Part shown: positions 24,719 to 33,623 of the stretch, piece after piece
Layout of the letters: each line of letters opens with the position of its first letter
Numbering within the stretch: the stretch's first letter is position 1
Origin: Cerasicoccus maritimus
Lineage (GTDB): Bacteria; Verrucomicrobiota; Verrucomicrobiia; Opitutales; Cerasicoccaceae
Length of the DNA: 64,000 nucleotides
Assembly (NCBI GenBank): GCA_031296935.1
Contig: JAVDPD010000001.1
Location: 50,422 to 114,421 of the forward strand
Direction: 5' to 3'
Notes under the pieces: model-generated
Told to the model about the DNA's origin: nothing
The model's database searches: none
Seen by the model: only the letters and a program-made list of their open reading frames with translations
Position numbers and translations under genes: made by a program

Positions 24719-25441
24719 ATGTCCGATACCCGCTTGTTTGAAAAATGCCGGGCTTATGTTACGAGCTCGGCGGACTCCCGTGGCCAAGTGCATGCCTCCT
24801 CCATGCCGTTGCCAGCGATCACGCTTTCGCGGCAAGTTGGAGCCCGCGGAACGACCATTGCGAAGCTTCTGGTCCAACATCTGGAGCAGGAAGATCCCAA
24901 TAACGACCCACCCTGGACGCTGTTTGACAAAAACCTCATCCAGCGCGTCCTCGACGATCACCACATGCCTCGCTATCTGGAGAAATTCATGACCGAGGCG
25001 CGTGTCAGTGAGCTACAGTCGACCATTAATGAAATCGTGGGCCTGCATCCCTCCATGTGGGAGCTTCACGAGAAGGTGGGCGACACAATCGTCCGCCTGC
25101 TCGGCCGAGGCCACGTGATCATTGTCGGGCGTGGCGCTTGTGTGGTTGGTGCCGGGATGCGCAACGTGCTCAATGTGAGGCTGGTTGGCACCGTGAAGCA
25201 GCGTCTCCTGCACCTGGAGAACTCGTTTGATCTTTGCGAAAAAGAGGCGGCTGACCGCTTGCTAAAGGACGACCGCAACCGCCGGGAATTCTTCCGGACG
25301 CGTTTTGGCCGAGACATTGAAGACCCCGAGCTCTATCACCTGGTGATCAACACCGACATGCTGAACGAGGATGAAATCGTACGCATCATTGCGGCGACTG
25401 CCCTTCAGCGTTCTTATCAGTCGGCTGCGCTGGCGCTGTAA
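24719..25441 (+). CDS. Cytidylate kinase-like family protein
   Basis: 240 aa from ATG 24719, which has an AAGGAA Shine-Dalgarno; upstream in-frame codons are ignored. PITLSRQVGARGTTIAKLL is a P-loop-like segment typical of the Cytidylate_kin2 family, followed by FDKNLIQRVLDDH, a lid-like HVIIVGRGACVV, and KEAADRLLKDDRNRREFFRT. Function in vivo unknown; likely a nucleotide or small-molecule kinase. Ends 1 bp from the convergent DUF5069-like gene. Confidence 0.82.
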   Translation: MSDTRLFEKCRAYVTSSADSRGQVHASSMPLPAITLSRQVGARGTTIAKLLVQHLEQEDPNNDPPWTLFDKNLIQRVLDDHHMPRYLEKFMTEARVSELQSTINEIVGLHPSMWELHEKVGDTIVRLLGRGHVIIVGRGACVVGAGMRNVLNVRLVGTVKQRLLHLENSFDLCEKEAADRLLKDDRNRREFFRTRFGRDIEDPELYHLVINTDMLNEDEIVRIIAATALQRSYQSAALAL

Positions 25442-25442
25442 A

Positions 25443-25880
25443 TTACTCCAACACGTTTTTGTGAAACGCCGTCCAGTCGTCGAGGTTGTTGAGCATCTCG
25501 GCGGTCAGGAGGGTGGGGTCATCGGCGATGCCCGCAGCGTCCAGGATTTGGGCGCGGGTTTCGGCTTCGTGCTGGTAGTTGCTGACGAGGCGGTTGTGCG
25601 CGGCAATCTTGCGCGGGCTTAGCTTCGGGCCTTGGGTTTTAATGATCCAGGCTTCGAGCTCGATGTAGCTGGGGCGCTCTTGGGCAATGAAGCTTTCAAA
25701 CGCTTCCTGTTGAATGCCAAGGGCTTCAAGCGTCAGCCGGTCAAAGCCGGGGCCGATTGCGTGGTAGTCGTCTTGTAGTTTATCCTGCGTGCGGAGCGAG
25801 ACTTTCAGCCAAAGCCGGGGGAGGTGCTTGACGCCCAGTGGTCCGCAAGCCGACGACGGGATCAGGGGTACTTGCTTCAT
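25443..25880 (-). CDS. DUF5069-like protein
   Basis: 145 aa from ATG 25880 (the longer frame adds non-native sequence). LPRLWLKVSLRTQDKL, GPGFDRLTLEALGI and PSYIELEAWI follow the DUF5069 pattern common in Verrucomicrobiota; cytosolic, no known activity. Convergent with the kinase-like gene; the two stop codons are almost touching. Confidence 0.65.
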   Translation of the reverse strand: MKQVPLIPSSACGPLGVKHLPRLWLKVSLRTQDKLQDDYHAIGPGFDRLTLEALGIQQEAFESFIAQERPSYIELEAWIIKTQGPKLSPRKIAAHNRLVSNYQHEAETRAQILDAAGIADDPTLLTAEMLNNLDDWTAFHKNVLE

Positions 25881-25997
25881 AGTAGTCCTATTTATAAAGA
25901 GCGCGAAGCATAGCGTCAATTCGATATAATTTGCGATGAGATGATGGATTGCGTTTGCCATCTTTCTGCTGCTGTGGCTTGTTTCGCCTGACCTCAG

Positions 25998-26627
25998 ATG
26001 GATGATGCCTTTCCCAGCCTTTCTTTTCAATGTCCGCTAAAATGGAGCGCGATGGAGGGGCGTGAAGGTCGGCGCTATTGCGAGCAGTGCCAGCACCACA
26101 TCACCAATATTTCGCTGCTGACGACCGAGGAGCGCCAGCAACTGATTAATGAGGCGAAAGGCGAGCGCTTGTGCGTGGCCTACTATGTCGGGCTCGATGG
26201 AAAGCCGATCACCGCCGAGCAATTGGGGCCACTGGCGAAGGTGCTGAAAACGGCATCGAAGGTCGGCCTGGCGACTTTGCCCGCGCTGCTTGCCGCATGT
26301 AGCTCCACTCAGCCCGTTGAGCAACAGCCGGAAGCCGTCAATTGCGGCATCCCGCTGGATGAAAAGTACACGCTCTACATCATTGATAAACCTACAGCGC
26401 CAGCTGATGCTGAGTCCGAAGAAGTCGTTCAGGGAGATGGTTCTGAACAGGATGATAACCGCCAGTATCTGATTGGCTACAGCGAGCCAGCTGACAAAGA
26501 AACGCTAGCCCGATGCTCTCCCATTGTGGGAAAGATAGCCATTCCTCAGAATGAAGCGAATCCGAACACCCAGATTAAGCCGTCGGGCTTTAATGACGAT
26601 AAGCCAAGTTACTCCGATCAGCAGTAA
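25998..26627 (+). CDS. Zinc-ribbon membrane protein with internal lipobox-like site
   Basis: 209 aa. N terminus CPLKWSAMEGREGRRYCEQC is a treble-clef/zinc-ribbon pattern (C-P..W..M...R.C..C, plus H) known from uncharacterised Bacteroidetes and Verrucomicrobia proteins, followed by TTEERQQLINEAKGERLCVAYY. A hydrophobic helix at about residues 85-100 ends LLAACSS, resembling a lipobox far from the N terminus. The C-terminal ~110 residues are acidic and low in complexity. Function unknown. It lies 71 bp upstream of rseP. Confidence 0.75.
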   Translation: MDDAFPSLSFQCPLKWSAMEGREGRRYCEQCQHHITNISLLTTEERQQLINEAKGERLCVAYYVGLDGKPITAEQLGPLAKVLKTASKVGLATLPALLAACSSTQPVEQQPEAVNCGIPLDEKYTLYIIDKPTAPADAESEEVVQGDGSEQDDNRQYLIGYSEPADKETLARCSPIVGKIAIPQNEANPNTQIKPSGFNDDKPSYSDQQ

Positions 26628-26698
26628 TCTGACTATATGTCGCATTGAACATTTCTTCGGCATTGCGGTCTGACACCGAAACATCTACTTTTGCGAGA

Positions 26699-28516
26699 AT
26701 GGGCGAACCCACCATATTTGACATGCTGTTTAGCAGCGCGTGGGGCATCTTTTGGGTGCTCCTGATTTTTAATGGCTCCATCGTGGTCCACGAGCTGGGC
26801 CACTACCTTGCCGCGCGCTGGCGCGGGCTCAAAGTGGAGCGCTTCTCCCTGTTTGGCCTTGGGCCCAAGCTGATCAGCTGGCATGGCAAGGACGGCGTGG
26901 AATATTGCATCTGCGCGATCCCCTTTGGTGCCTACGTGGCGCTGCCGCAGCTCGCCGAAATGAAGGCGCTGGAAGGCGGCGCTGAGCCCAAGGAAAAGCT
27001 CCCGCCCATCGGCTACGCTGACAAAATGTATGTCGCCTTCGCCGGTCCGTTTTTCAACCTTTGCCTGGCAGTTGTCATCGCCTGTATTGGCTGGTATACC
27101 GGATATCCGTCTAATTCCAGCGGCGAGACAAACGTCGTTGGCTACGTGGGCGAGACGGTGAATGTGGACGAGGATACCGTGGTCGACGGCCCGGCCTGGA
27201 AGGCTGGTTTGCGCCCGGGAGACGAAATTATCGCCATCGACGGCGAGCCGATTGCCAGTTTCAAAGAGGTTAAGGAGCACATTACCCTCGGGACTGGACG
27301 CAATGACGCCGGTGAGCCCAGCGCCGTCTTGAGCGTGAAGCGCGGTGACGAAGTGCTCGACCTGACCGTTAATCCGGTCCTGAAGTTAGACAATTCCAAG
27401 TCTGGCGACCGTATGCGCTTTGTGGGCATTGGCCCGGCTGAGACACTGACGGTGGACCGTGTGCTGGAGAATTCTCCCGAGGCCCAAGCCGGCATTGAGG
27501 TGGGCGATGTGATTGTAAATGTCGATGGCACGCCGGTTTTTGGCGGTGGCCAATACCTGGACCAGCTTTCCGCTAATGTCGGCCAACCGACGCCTTTGGT
27601 CGTCCAGCGCGGTGATGAGCAAGTGACGCTCACCATGACGCCGCAGGAAATTCCCTACAACCGGCCCGATGCGCACATCGCTCTGAATGCCGACGGCCCC
27701 ACGGCATTCTGGATCATCCCTAAATACACGCAGGGCGAAACCGGCGATCTCGCCGCCACCACCACGGCCTCGAAGCTGGCGGTGTATAGTCTCGATCCCG
27801 GCGAAGGCTTTTTGAAGAGCGATGGCAACTGGTTTGTCGCGTCCGTGAACGGTGAATCGATGGGTTCGCTCCAGCAATTTTTGGACTACACCCAAGCGCA
27901 CCAGGGCGAGGAGTTAACCTTCGCACTGACCAATGCCGACGGGGCCACGATCACCCGCATGCTGCCAGCAGCGGCCACGGTTTCGCTGAACCAACCCGTC
28001 AGCACGGCTCACGCTGGCTTTCAGACGAAGTCTGACGTGATCTTTATCAAGCAAAATCCGCTGGTGCAGTTTAAGGAGCACATCCAGCGCACTTTCCGCA
28101 CGCTGGGCAGCTTGATCAGCCCGAAGTCCGACATTGGCCTGCGTCACCTTTCCGGCCCGGTGGGCATCACGACCAACCTCTACCGCATCGCCCAGTTTGA
28201 CTGGCGCCTGGCCTTCTGGTTCGGCGTGCTGCTGAACATCAACCTGGCCGTGCTGAACCTCCTGCCGATCCCCGTCCTCGACGGTGGGCACATGGTTTTT
28301 GCCACGATCAGCAAGCTCACTGGTAAGCCGCTGCCGATCAACTTCATCGCCAGCGTGCAAGGTGCCTTTATGTTCCTGCTGCTCGGCGTGATGTTCTACG
28401 TGCTGTATTTCGACTCGATGCGCGAAGTCGGTTATCACGAGGAAAGGCGGGCTTGGGAGCTGGAGCTTCAGCGCCGCATTCCGCTCGAATTCCGCCCCGA
28501 CCGGTCGACGAATTAG
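26699..28516 (+). CDS. rseP: RseP family site-2 metalloprotease
   Basis: 605 aa from ATG 26699. Zinc motif VVHELGHYLAARWRG in the first helix, internal PDZ domains (NVDEDTVVDGPAWKAGLRPG; VLENSPEAQAGIEVGDVIVN; a third weaker one), then the second active-site motif LPIPVLDGGHMVF. Longer than E. coli RseP (~450 aa) because of the extra PDZ region. It cleaves membrane-spanning anti-sigma factors or signal peptides. The usual neighbours dxr and cdsA are absent. A 9-bp stem starts directly after its TAG. Confidence 0.93.
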   Translation: MGEPTIFDMLFSSAWGIFWVLLIFNGSIVVHELGHYLAARWRGLKVERFSLFGLGPKLISWHGKDGVEYCICAIPFGAYVALPQLAEMKALEGGAEPKEKLPPIGYADKMYVAFAGPFFNLCLAVVIACIGWYTGYPSNSSGETNVVGYVGETVNVDEDTVVDGPAWKAGLRPGDEIIAIDGEPIASFKEVKEHITLGTGRNDAGEPSAVLSVKRGDEVLDLTVNPVLKLDNSKSGDRMRFVGIGPAETLTVDRVLENSPEAQAGIEVGDVIVNVDGTPVFGGGQYLDQLSANVGQPTPLVVQRGDEQVTLTMTPQEIPYNRPDAHIALNADGPTAFWIIPKYTQGETGDLAATTTASKLAVYSLDPGEGFLKSDGNWFVASVNGESMGSLQQFLDYTQAHQGEELTFALTNADGATITRMLPAAATVSLNQPVSTAHAGFQTKSDVIFIKQNPLVQFKEHIQRTFRTLGSLISPKSDIGLRHLSGPVGITTNLYRIAQFDWRLAFWFGVLLNINLAVLNLLPIPVLDGGHMVFATISKLTGKPLPINFIASVQGAFMFLLLGVMFYVLYFDSMREVGYHEERRAWELELQRRIPLEFRPDRSTN

Positions 28517-28538
28517 CCGACGCGCGGCTGCGCGTCGG
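28514..28538 (+). repeat. Stop-anchored hairpin after rseP
   Basis: TAG followed with no spacer by CCGACGCGC-ggct-GCGCGTCGG. No T tract, so not a classical terminator. Confidence 0.8.
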
Positions 28539-28542
28539 AGTT

Positions 28543-28661
28543 GAAAGATTAAAGGAAAAAGGAAAAGTCTCAGTGAGGCTGATTGGTGGATGAATTTCAG
28601 GCAACAAATGCCCGGCGTCCTCACTCCTCAATCAACCCGTCCGAAACTTTTTCCTTTAATC
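28543..28661. repeat. GATTAAAGG inverted pair between rseP and purB
   Basis: GAAAGATTAAAGGAAAAAGG at 28543-28562 and its partial complement ACTTTTTCCTTTAATC at 28646-28661 bracket ~80 bp. It lies between two convergent genes, each of which ends in a stop-anchored hairpin, so the whole gap is built of symmetric repeats. Confidence 0.75.
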
Positions 28662-28662
28662 G

Positions 28663-28684
28663 CCCGCGCCAGCGGCGCGGGCTA
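28663..28684 (-). repeat. Stop-anchored hairpin after purB
   Basis: Gene sense: TAG (28682-28684) then CCCGCGCC-gct-GGCGCGGG with no spacer. Confidence 0.8.
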
Positions 28685-30109
28685 CAGAATCTTGCCCGGC
28701 TGTAGGGCCTTGGCCTTCGGGTAAGCGTCGCCCCACTTGCTGGCTAGCTTGATGAAGGTTTCAACCTGTGGGTGAGCGGCACCCGTGGCGTTGCCTGCCG
28801 ATTCGTAAATGTGCTGGAGATACTCGGGGGTGAGGCCGAGGCGCTCGTCTTTGCCGAGGCGGTCAAAGAGGTTGTTCTCCGAAATCTTGCAGCTGCGCAG
28901 ATCCATAGCGGTCGCCACGGCGTGCTCCTTGATGACCTCGTGTGCTGTCTCGCGGCCCACGCCTTTTTTCACGGCGGCCATGAGCACGGTGGTGGTCAGC
29001 AGGAAGGGCAGGTAGCGGCGGTTTTCCTGTTCGATCATGCTGGGATTCGCGCCCATGTTGTTCAGGACGGTGAGCAGGGTTTCGAACATGCCGTCGATCG
29101 CAAAGAAGGCGTCGGGCAGCATCACGCGACGGACGACGGAGCAGGACACATCGCCTTCGTTCCACTGGTCGCCGGCGAGGCCGGTTGCCATTTCCAGGTA
29201 GCCGCGAAGGATGACGTGGAAGCCGTTGACGCGTTCGCAGGAGCGGCTGTTCATCTTGTGCGGCATCGCAGAGGAGCCGACTTGGCCGGGCAGGAAGCCT
29301 TCGCCTGCGAGCTCGTGGCCTGCCATCAGGCGGAGCGTCTTGGCGAACGAAGAGGGGCCGGAGCCAAGCTGGTAAAGCGCGCTGATGACCTCGAAGTCCA
29401 TGCTGCGCGGGTAAACCTGGCCAACGTTGTCCAGGCTGCTGGGAATGCCGAGGTGCTTGACGACTTCGTCTTCCAGGCGGGAAACCTGGCTTGCGTTCTG
29501 TTCAAAGAGGTTGAGCTGGTCGAGCTGCGTGCCAACGGCGCCCTTGAGCCCGCGTGCCGCATACTGGCGCATGGTTTGCTCGTGGTTTTCCATCGCGCGG
29601 AGCATGTCTTCGCCGAACATGGCGAGGCGCTTGCCAAAGGTGGTCGTCTGCGCGGCCACGTTGTGCGTGCGGCCGGTGATCACGAGGCTCTTGTATTCCT
29701 CAGCGCGCTTGGCAAAGGCCAGCAGGACGGCGGTCGCCTTGGTCGCGACGAGCTCCATGGAGCGCCAGACTTGCAACTGCTCGACGTTCTCGGTGAGGTC
29801 GCGGCTGGTCATGCCCTTGTGGATGTGCTCCACGCCGGCGAGGTCGTTAAACTCCTCAATGCGCGCCTTCACGTCGTGCTTGGTCACGGCTTCACGCTCG
29901 CGAATGGAGTCGGCGTTGACGTCGTTCTTGACCTTTTCGTAGGCCGCGATGGCTTCCGCGGGGATGTTTAGCCCGAGGCCGCGTTGGGCCTTCATCACGG
30001 CAATCCAGAACTCGCGTTCCAGCACGATGCGGCCCTCGGCGGACCAGATGTCCTGCATCGAGGGAGATGCGTAACGATCAGCTAAAATATTGGGAATGGC
30101 TGCGCTCAT
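28682..30109 (-). CDS. purB: Adenylosuccinate lyase
   Basis: 475 aa from ATG 30109. Superfamily signature with the catalytic loop SSAMPHKMNSRSCE, plus GVEHIHKGMTSRDLTENVEQ and TGRTHNVAAQTTTFGKRLAM. Catalyses two beta-eliminations in purine synthesis: SAICAR to AICAR and adenylosuccinate to AMP, each releasing fumarate. Other pur genes are not linked here. Its stop abuts a hairpin. Confidence 0.95.
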   Translation of the reverse strand: MSAAIPNILADRYASPSMQDIWSAEGRIVLEREFWIAVMKAQRGLGLNIPAEAIAAYEKVKNDVNADSIREREAVTKHDVKARIEEFNDLAGVEHIHKGMTSRDLTENVEQLQVWRSMELVATKATAVLLAFAKRAEEYKSLVITGRTHNVAAQTTTFGKRLAMFGEDMLRAMENHEQTMRQYAARGLKGAVGTQLDQLNLFEQNASQVSRLEDEVVKHLGIPSSLDNVGQVYPRSMDFEVISALYQLGSGPSSFAKTLRLMAGHELAGEGFLPGQVGSSAMPHKMNSRSCERVNGFHVILRGYLEMATGLAGDQWNEGDVSCSVVRRVMLPDAFFAIDGMFETLLTVLNNMGANPSMIEQENRRYLPFLLTTTVLMAAVKKGVGRETAHEVIKEHAVATAMDLRSCKISENNLFDRLGKDERLGLTPEYLQHIYESAGNATGAAHPQVETFIKLASKWGDAYPKAKALQPGKIL

Positions 30110-30223
30110 TAGCCCCACGATTCACGGATATCTTTCCTGAATCAAATTCTTTTACCTGTTCTGGCGTTTTTTACCGGTTTTTCGGTCATAAAGACCCTAT
30201 CAGGGGCGGTCGGGTGTCGGTGC

Positions 30224-30340
30224 TCTGAGATCGGAGGTCGGAGGTCAGTGGTCGGAGGACGGTAAACCGGATGACTGATCTCCGATTACTGACATCCGTC
30301 TTCCGACTTCCGATATCTGACTTCCGATATCCGATCTCCG
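30224..30340. repeat. CGGAGGTCGG / CCGATCTCCG dispersed repeat block
   Basis: A run of short purine-rich units (GATCGGAGGTCGGAGGTCAG) on the left and pyrimidine-rich complements (TCTGACTTCCGATATCCG) on the right, separated by ~30 bp: a long degenerate palindrome made of CGGAAGT-like units. It separates purB and the GGCT-like gene. Confidence 0.75.
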
Positions 30341-30345
30341 TGCCA

Positions 30346-30798
30346 TCAGCATAGCGACGGCAGCGTGTCCGGGTCGTCGACGTCCCAGTCGCCATTGGCG
30401 ATGATGACGCCTTGGTGGCTGTTGATGCGGTCGATGTCCATGACGTAGGTCCAGGCGGCACCGATGTCCTCACCGTCTTCCAGGTAAACATTGACCTCCA
30501 CGCGCTGGTATTCGTTTTCCGACGGGCAGCGGCCAGGTTCGTAATCTTCGAGGGTGTCGAAGCCCTTTAAAACGGCTTCATCGTGGAGTGTGAGCAGGTA
30601 GCCATGCGCCCAGCCGTCGCCAGGAGCCATGGCGGGGTAGCCCATTGGGAGGGCATACAGGTTCCCCTTCACCTTTGCTTTGACGAACTGGGAAACCCGG
30701 CCCTCGCAAAAGCGATGCCAATAGTAACCCCCAGGCTTCAGAGTGCCGTAAACAAAGACTCGGGGTTGTGTTTTTTTTCCCATATGCTGCGGTAGCAT
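30346..30798 (-). CDS. Gamma-glutamylcyclotransferase-like (AIG2/GGCT) protein
   Basis: 150 aa (an alternative ATG at 30783 gives 145). FVYGTLKPGGYYWHRF is the GGCT substrate loop, followed by KVKGNLYALPMGYPAM and FDTLEDYEP with the catalytic-type Glu. Typical of small cytosolic cyclotransferase-fold proteins whose substrates are often gamma-glutamylamines or unknown. No neighbour helps. Confidence 0.85.
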   Translation of the reverse strand: MLPQHMGKKTQPRVFVYGTLKPGGYYWHRFCEGRVSQFVKAKVKGNLYALPMGYPAMAPGDGWAHGYLLTLHDEAVLKGFDTLEDYEPGRCPSENEYQRVEVNVYLEDGEDIGAAWTYVMDIDRINSHQGVIIANGDWDVDDPDTLPSLC

Positions 30799-30902
30799 TT
30801 CTACATTAGTAGGTTATATCGTTCACTTGGTCAATCCATATTCCATTCATGTGGCGTCGCGTGAATTGCTCATAAGAATAGCAGAAGTTACTGAAAAAGC
30901 CA

Positions 30903-31694
30903 TTACTTAAAGTCGTCTTGTTTGTAATCATCTGTTTGTGCGTGCAGGAGCACGATGCGCTGCATGGCGCGTTGGCCCGAGCGTTCCAGACCGAGCGGGA
31001 TGATGGGGATGGCGGCCTGGCGGCGGGCGTCTTCCGATTCGTTAAAGGTAAACATTAGTGCGCCACCATCGGGGATGGTGCTCGTGGCGAAGATGCTGCC
31101 CTGGCCTTGCCCCTTGCCTCCAACCAGCGACGCGGATGCATGGGCGAGCTTGAGCTCGATGTTGTCGCCCTGCGAGCGTGGGGTCACGTTGACGTAGTTC
31201 GTCGCGCTGCGGCGGGGCTTGTCGGGTGCAGTGTAGGAGGGGCCTGATTGAAGAGAAATCTGCGCGGGCAAATTGTTCTTTGTGACAACGCGTTGCTGGC
31301 TACCCAACACCGCCTGCTTGCTCTCGATGAGTAACGGCAGCACGAGCTGGTAATCCTTGGGGCTCAGTCCATTACGCCCGCTGATGCCGAGCTGGACGAG
31401 ATACGCGGTTTCGACGTCTAGCGTGGTCACCTCGACGACGATGTTGGGCTCCGCGCGGTCGAGCTGCTGCATGATCGTGTGCAGGTTCTCCTTCATCTCG
31501 GCGGGGTAGGAGACGATCAGGCTGTTGGTGCGGGGGTCGGCGGTAACGCGTGACTCCGGCCCGAGCGCGCTGGCAATGACGGGCACGAGGGACTCCGCAT
31601 CGCGGTTTTGCAGCTCGAATACTTCCATCTTCGTCGCCGCAAACGCCATGCCAGGCCCGAGTAGGACCAGCAATATGAGGGGGATGCGCATCAC
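30903..31694 (-). CDS. Secretin N-domain-like exported protein
   Basis: 263 aa. Signal peptide MRIPLILLVLLGPGMAFAAT; then a secretin N/NolW repeat: EVFELQNRDAESLVPVIASA, TADPRTNSLIVSYPAEMKEN, MQQLDRAEPNIVVEVTTLDV. The pore-forming secretin C-domain is missing, the protein ending ~130 residues later with beta-rich text. It may be an accessory periplasmic component of a secretion or pilus system (inference); no pilus genes adjoin. Confidence 0.8.
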   Translation of the reverse strand: MMRIPLILLVLLGPGMAFAATKMEVFELQNRDAESLVPVIASALGPESRVTADPRTNSLIVSYPAEMKENLHTIMQQLDRAEPNIVVEVTTLDVETAYLVQLGISGRNGLSPKDYQLVLPLLIESKQAVLGSQQRVVTKNNLPAQISLQSGPSYTAPDKPRRSATNYVNVTPRSQGDNIELKLAHASASLVGGKGQGQGSIFATSTIPDGGALMFTFNESEDARRQAAIPIIPLGLERSGQRAMQRIVLLHAQTDDYKQDDFK

Positions 31695-32151
31695 TAGTTT
31701 TTAATTAGCATAATTTGGACCGATAGCGAGGAACAATTATTCACAGTCTCTAGGACTTACTGGCTGAGGGCCTCCCGGTACAGCATGCCCGTAAACCCCT
31801 TGGTGCTCGGAAGGGACGGTTTACCAGCCGATTGCCCATGAATGTATGCCGCGATGCTGAGCCCAATCTTGACCCCGGCCTGCGGAGCGTTCACAGTGCA
31901 CGATTCTTTTCGCTTTCTTGGATTATTCACGAAGGTTATAAGTGATGAGCTGCAAGGCGGATGCTGAGTCGCTGAGCGAGTGGGCTGCGGCCCATGACCG
32001 AAGTGATTTTAAGCGCTAACGCCGCAGATCGTGCTTATGGCCGAGAAAAATCGGCGAAAAGAAAAACCGACCAGCTTTGCCAGCCGTCGAGCCAACCAAA
32101 ATACCAACAGACTCAACCTTTGCCTTCGCCGATTTTGGTGAATGATTCAAG
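31695..32151. other. Gene-poor region between the secretin-like gene and miaB
   Basis: 457 bp. Apart from the MocA-like remnant, it holds an inverted pair GTAAACC..GGTTTAC (about 31791-31824) and the divergent promoters of both flanking genes. No tRNA or known RNA recognised. Confidence 0.5.
31757..31930 (-). pseudogene. C-terminal gene remnant, resembles the end of a Gfo/Idh/MocA oxidoreductase
   Basis: Minus-strand frame of 57 codons ending at TAA 31757-31759. It reads ...VNAPQAGVKIGLSIAAYIHG..., then KPSLPSTKGFTGMLYREALSQ. The 'AGVKIGLSIAAYIHGQSAGK' helix resembles the last helix of MocA-type oxidoreductases. No start region or N-terminal domain upstream. Low-confidence remnant. Confidence 0.35.
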
Positions 32152-33519
32152 ATGAACCGCGTGCACATCAAAACCTACGGGTGCCAAATGAACGAGCGTG
32201 ACTCCGATGCCGTCGCGGCGATGCTGCGTGGGCGCGGTTATAGCATCGTGGCGGACGAGGCCGACGCCGACATCGTCCTGCTCAACACCTGCTCCGTGCG
32301 CGAGCTTGCCGAGCAAAAGGCTCTCGGCAAAGCTGGGCACCTGCGTAAGCGCCGCAAGAAGAACCCGAATTTCATGATCGGCATCATGGGCTGCATGGCC
32401 CAAAACCGCGGCGAAAACGTTCTCGATCGCCTGCCGGATCTCGACCTGCTCGTGGGCACGCAAAAGTTCCACGCCGTCCCCGACCACCTCGATGCGCTCA
32501 TTGCGACGCGCCAGGGGCAGGGGCCGCGCCCGAATACCATTATCGACCTCGAGGCCGAGGAGGGCAGCCAAAACACCATTCGCTCCCATAGCAGCGAACG
32601 CCAGGTCAGCGCCTTCGTGAGCATCATGCAGGGCTGCAACATGAAGTGCAGCTACTGCATCGTCCCGAAGACCCGCGGCGAAGAGCGCGCCCGCCCAATG
32701 GACCACATCGTCGCCGAGATCGAAGAGCTCGCCGCCAACGGCACGAAGGAGGTCACCTTACTCGGCCAGATCGTCAACCAATACGGCGTGCGCGAGTTCC
32801 CCTTCGTCGACGGCAAGAGCCCCTTCGTCCAACTGCTGGAGCGCGTCAACGCGATCGACGGCATTGAGCGCATTCGCTTCACCAGCCCGCATCCGGTCGG
32901 CTTCCGCGAAGACCTGATCAACTGCTACGGCCGCCTGGAAAAGCTCTGCGAATACATCCACTTCCCGCTACAAAGCGGCAGCGACGGCATCCTCAAAGCG
33001 ATGCGCCGCCCCTACACCGTGGAGCGCTTCAAGCGGATCATCACCGCGCTGCGCGAACGCTGCCCGGACATGTGCATTTCCACGGACGTCATTGTCGGCT
33101 TCCCCGGCGAGACGGAGGAAGACTTCGAGCTCACCCGCCAGGCCTTTGCGGACATCCGCTTCGACATGGCCTTTATCTTCAAATACAGCGTCCGCCCCGG
33201 CACGACCGCCGAGCCGCTGGGCGACCCGATCAGCGACGAGGTCAAAGCCGAGCGCAACCAGCTCCTACTCGACCAACTCGGCGAATACTCCCTGGCGCGC
33301 AACGAATCCATGATCGGAACGGTGCAGGAAATCCTGATCGAAGGCCCGGCCAAGCGCGGCGAAAACATGTTCGTCGGCCGCAACCGTGGCTACCGCAAAA
33401 TCATCGTTCCTGCGAGCGAGCGCCTGGTCGGCGAGCTGGTCAAAGTCAAGGTCACCGAAGCCAGCGCCACCACCGTCCTCGGCGAGCTGCTGCTCGAAGG
33501 CGTGGAAGCGGGTGTGTAG
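32152..33519 (+). CDS. miaB: tRNA-2-methylthio-N6-dimethylallyladenosine synthase MiaB
   Basis: 455 aa. N-terminal cluster cysteines C11 (YGCQMN), C47 (NTCSVRE) and C81 (GCMAQ); radical-SAM cysteines C162, C166, C169 in GCNMKCSYCIVPKTRGEE; a C-terminal TRAM domain. Methylthiolates i6A37 in tRNAs reading U-initial codons. All six cysteines are present. Standalone gene with no recognisable operon partner. Confidence 0.96.
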   Translation: MNRVHIKTYGCQMNERDSDAVAAMLRGRGYSIVADEADADIVLLNTCSVRELAEQKALGKAGHLRKRRKKNPNFMIGIMGCMAQNRGENVLDRLPDLDLLVGTQKFHAVPDHLDALIATRQGQGPRPNTIIDLEAEEGSQNTIRSHSSERQVSAFVSIMQGCNMKCSYCIVPKTRGEERARPMDHIVAEIEELAANGTKEVTLLGQIVNQYGVREFPFVDGKSPFVQLLERVNAIDGIERIRFTSPHPVGFREDLINCYGRLEKLCEYIHFPLQSGSDGILKAMRRPYTVERFKRIITALRERCPDMCISTDVIVGFPGETEEDFELTRQAFADIRFDMAFIFKYSVRPGTTAEPLGDPISDEVKAERNQLLLDQLGEYSLARNESMIGTVQEILIEGPAKRGENMFVGRNRGYRKIIVPASERLVGELVKVKVTEASATTVLGELLLEGVEAGV

Positions 33520-33623
33520 TTTGACGCCAAGGCTCTGAGCAAGAAGGCAATTACCTAAAATTAGCGTTCAACGTCAAAGCACAGGGGATGGCTGCGCTAG
33601 CAGCCATTCTCTGCTGCTACTTG

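Noticed and set aside
31757-31860. GTAAACC..GGTTTAC pairing as a structured RNA or tmRNA piece
   Set aside because: The segment reads better as a minus-strand coding remnant; no tRNA or tmRNA features.
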